Shown here in pieces: positions 63,990 to 64,000 of a stretch of 64,000 nucleotides of DNA; the stretch's first letter is position 1; every line of letters starts with the position of its first letter. Location: positions 98,839 to 162,838 of the forward strand of contig NZ_JBHRSK010000016.1 of the NCBI RefSeq assembly GCF_042643245.1, written 5' to 3'. This DNA is from Acidimangrovimonas pyrenivorans. GTDB taxonomy: Bacteria; Pseudomonadota; Alphaproteobacteria; Rhodobacterales; Rhodobacteraceae. The notes beneath the pieces are model-generated. The model saw only the letters and a program-made list of their open reading frames with translations. It was not told the DNA's origin and ran no database searches. The translations under genes were made by a program, and so were the position numbers.

Positions 63990-64000
63990 CGTCGATTAGA

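Overview
The window is a high-GC segment of an alphaproteobacterial chromosome, almost certainly from the Rhodobacterales (Rhodobacter/Paracoccus/Roseobacter relatives). The evidence is gene order: the redox cluster regB / senC-regA-hvrA followed by ahcY, the hemD-Mic60-hemY group, the hrcA-grpE / rph / rdgB / hemW block, and rho-mnmE-mnmG-rsmG-parA-parB next to maf-aroE-coaE-dnaQ / secB. Nearly every gene is a core housekeeping gene and coding density is very high, with many ATGA or TGATG overlaps.

Layout. 1-6300: 5' part of an ABC exporter, CCA-adding enzyme, two Nudix hydrolases, Hsp33, threonine dehydratase and a small exported protein. 6300-12650: a membrane protein, argG, a sulfotransferase, a class IV aminotransferase and malic enzyme. 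12650-20420: mutS, the heat-shock pair hrcA-grpE, rph, rdgB, a RidA protein, hemW and a DUF454 protein. 20390-28030: parB, parA, rsmG, mnmG, mnmE, rho and hemJ, all on the minus strand. 28032-28452: an AT-rich, DnaA-box-bearing region that I interpret as the chromosomal replication origin. 28453-39300: maf, aroE, coaE, dnaQ, secB, fxsA, a Tim44-like protein, mltA, an Smr protein, a lipoprotein hydrolase, hslUV, a capsule-like protein and trxA. 39320-47850: an overlapping minus-strand operon tsaE-amgK-murU-addB-addA leading to trxA. 47900-55400: a PAS protein, the RegB/RegA redox system with SenC and an HvrA-like H-NS protein, an HD hydrolase, ahcY and a DUF2853 protein. 55400-62040: EVE, YciI-like, gpsA, tsaD, hemD, Mic60 and hemY. 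62080-64000: a tRNA-Thr site with a broken 5' duplicate, then less GC-rich, unfamiliar genes (XRE regulator, membrane protein, short ORF) that look like the start of an integrated element.

The genes on either side of the proposed origin point away from it, and two perfect parS palindromes lie within 6 kb, so the window holds a complete origin and segregation module (oriC, ParA, ParB, parS). The translation, wall-recycling, proteostasis and recombination genes around it are usual origin-proximal content.

Points for attention: (1) a 75-bp exact duplication with a single N between the copies breaks the parB frame and is almost surely an assembly join; (2) a family of short elements of the type GGAGTATTT..CAAAGAAGAA sits just after stop codons or between genes, once as an inverted pair; (3) tRNA-Thr(CGT) has a 5'-half copy ending in the anticodon loop 136 bp upstream, marking the edge of an integrated element. 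I did not find CRISPR arrays, rRNA genes, complete transposons or a recognisable defence system.
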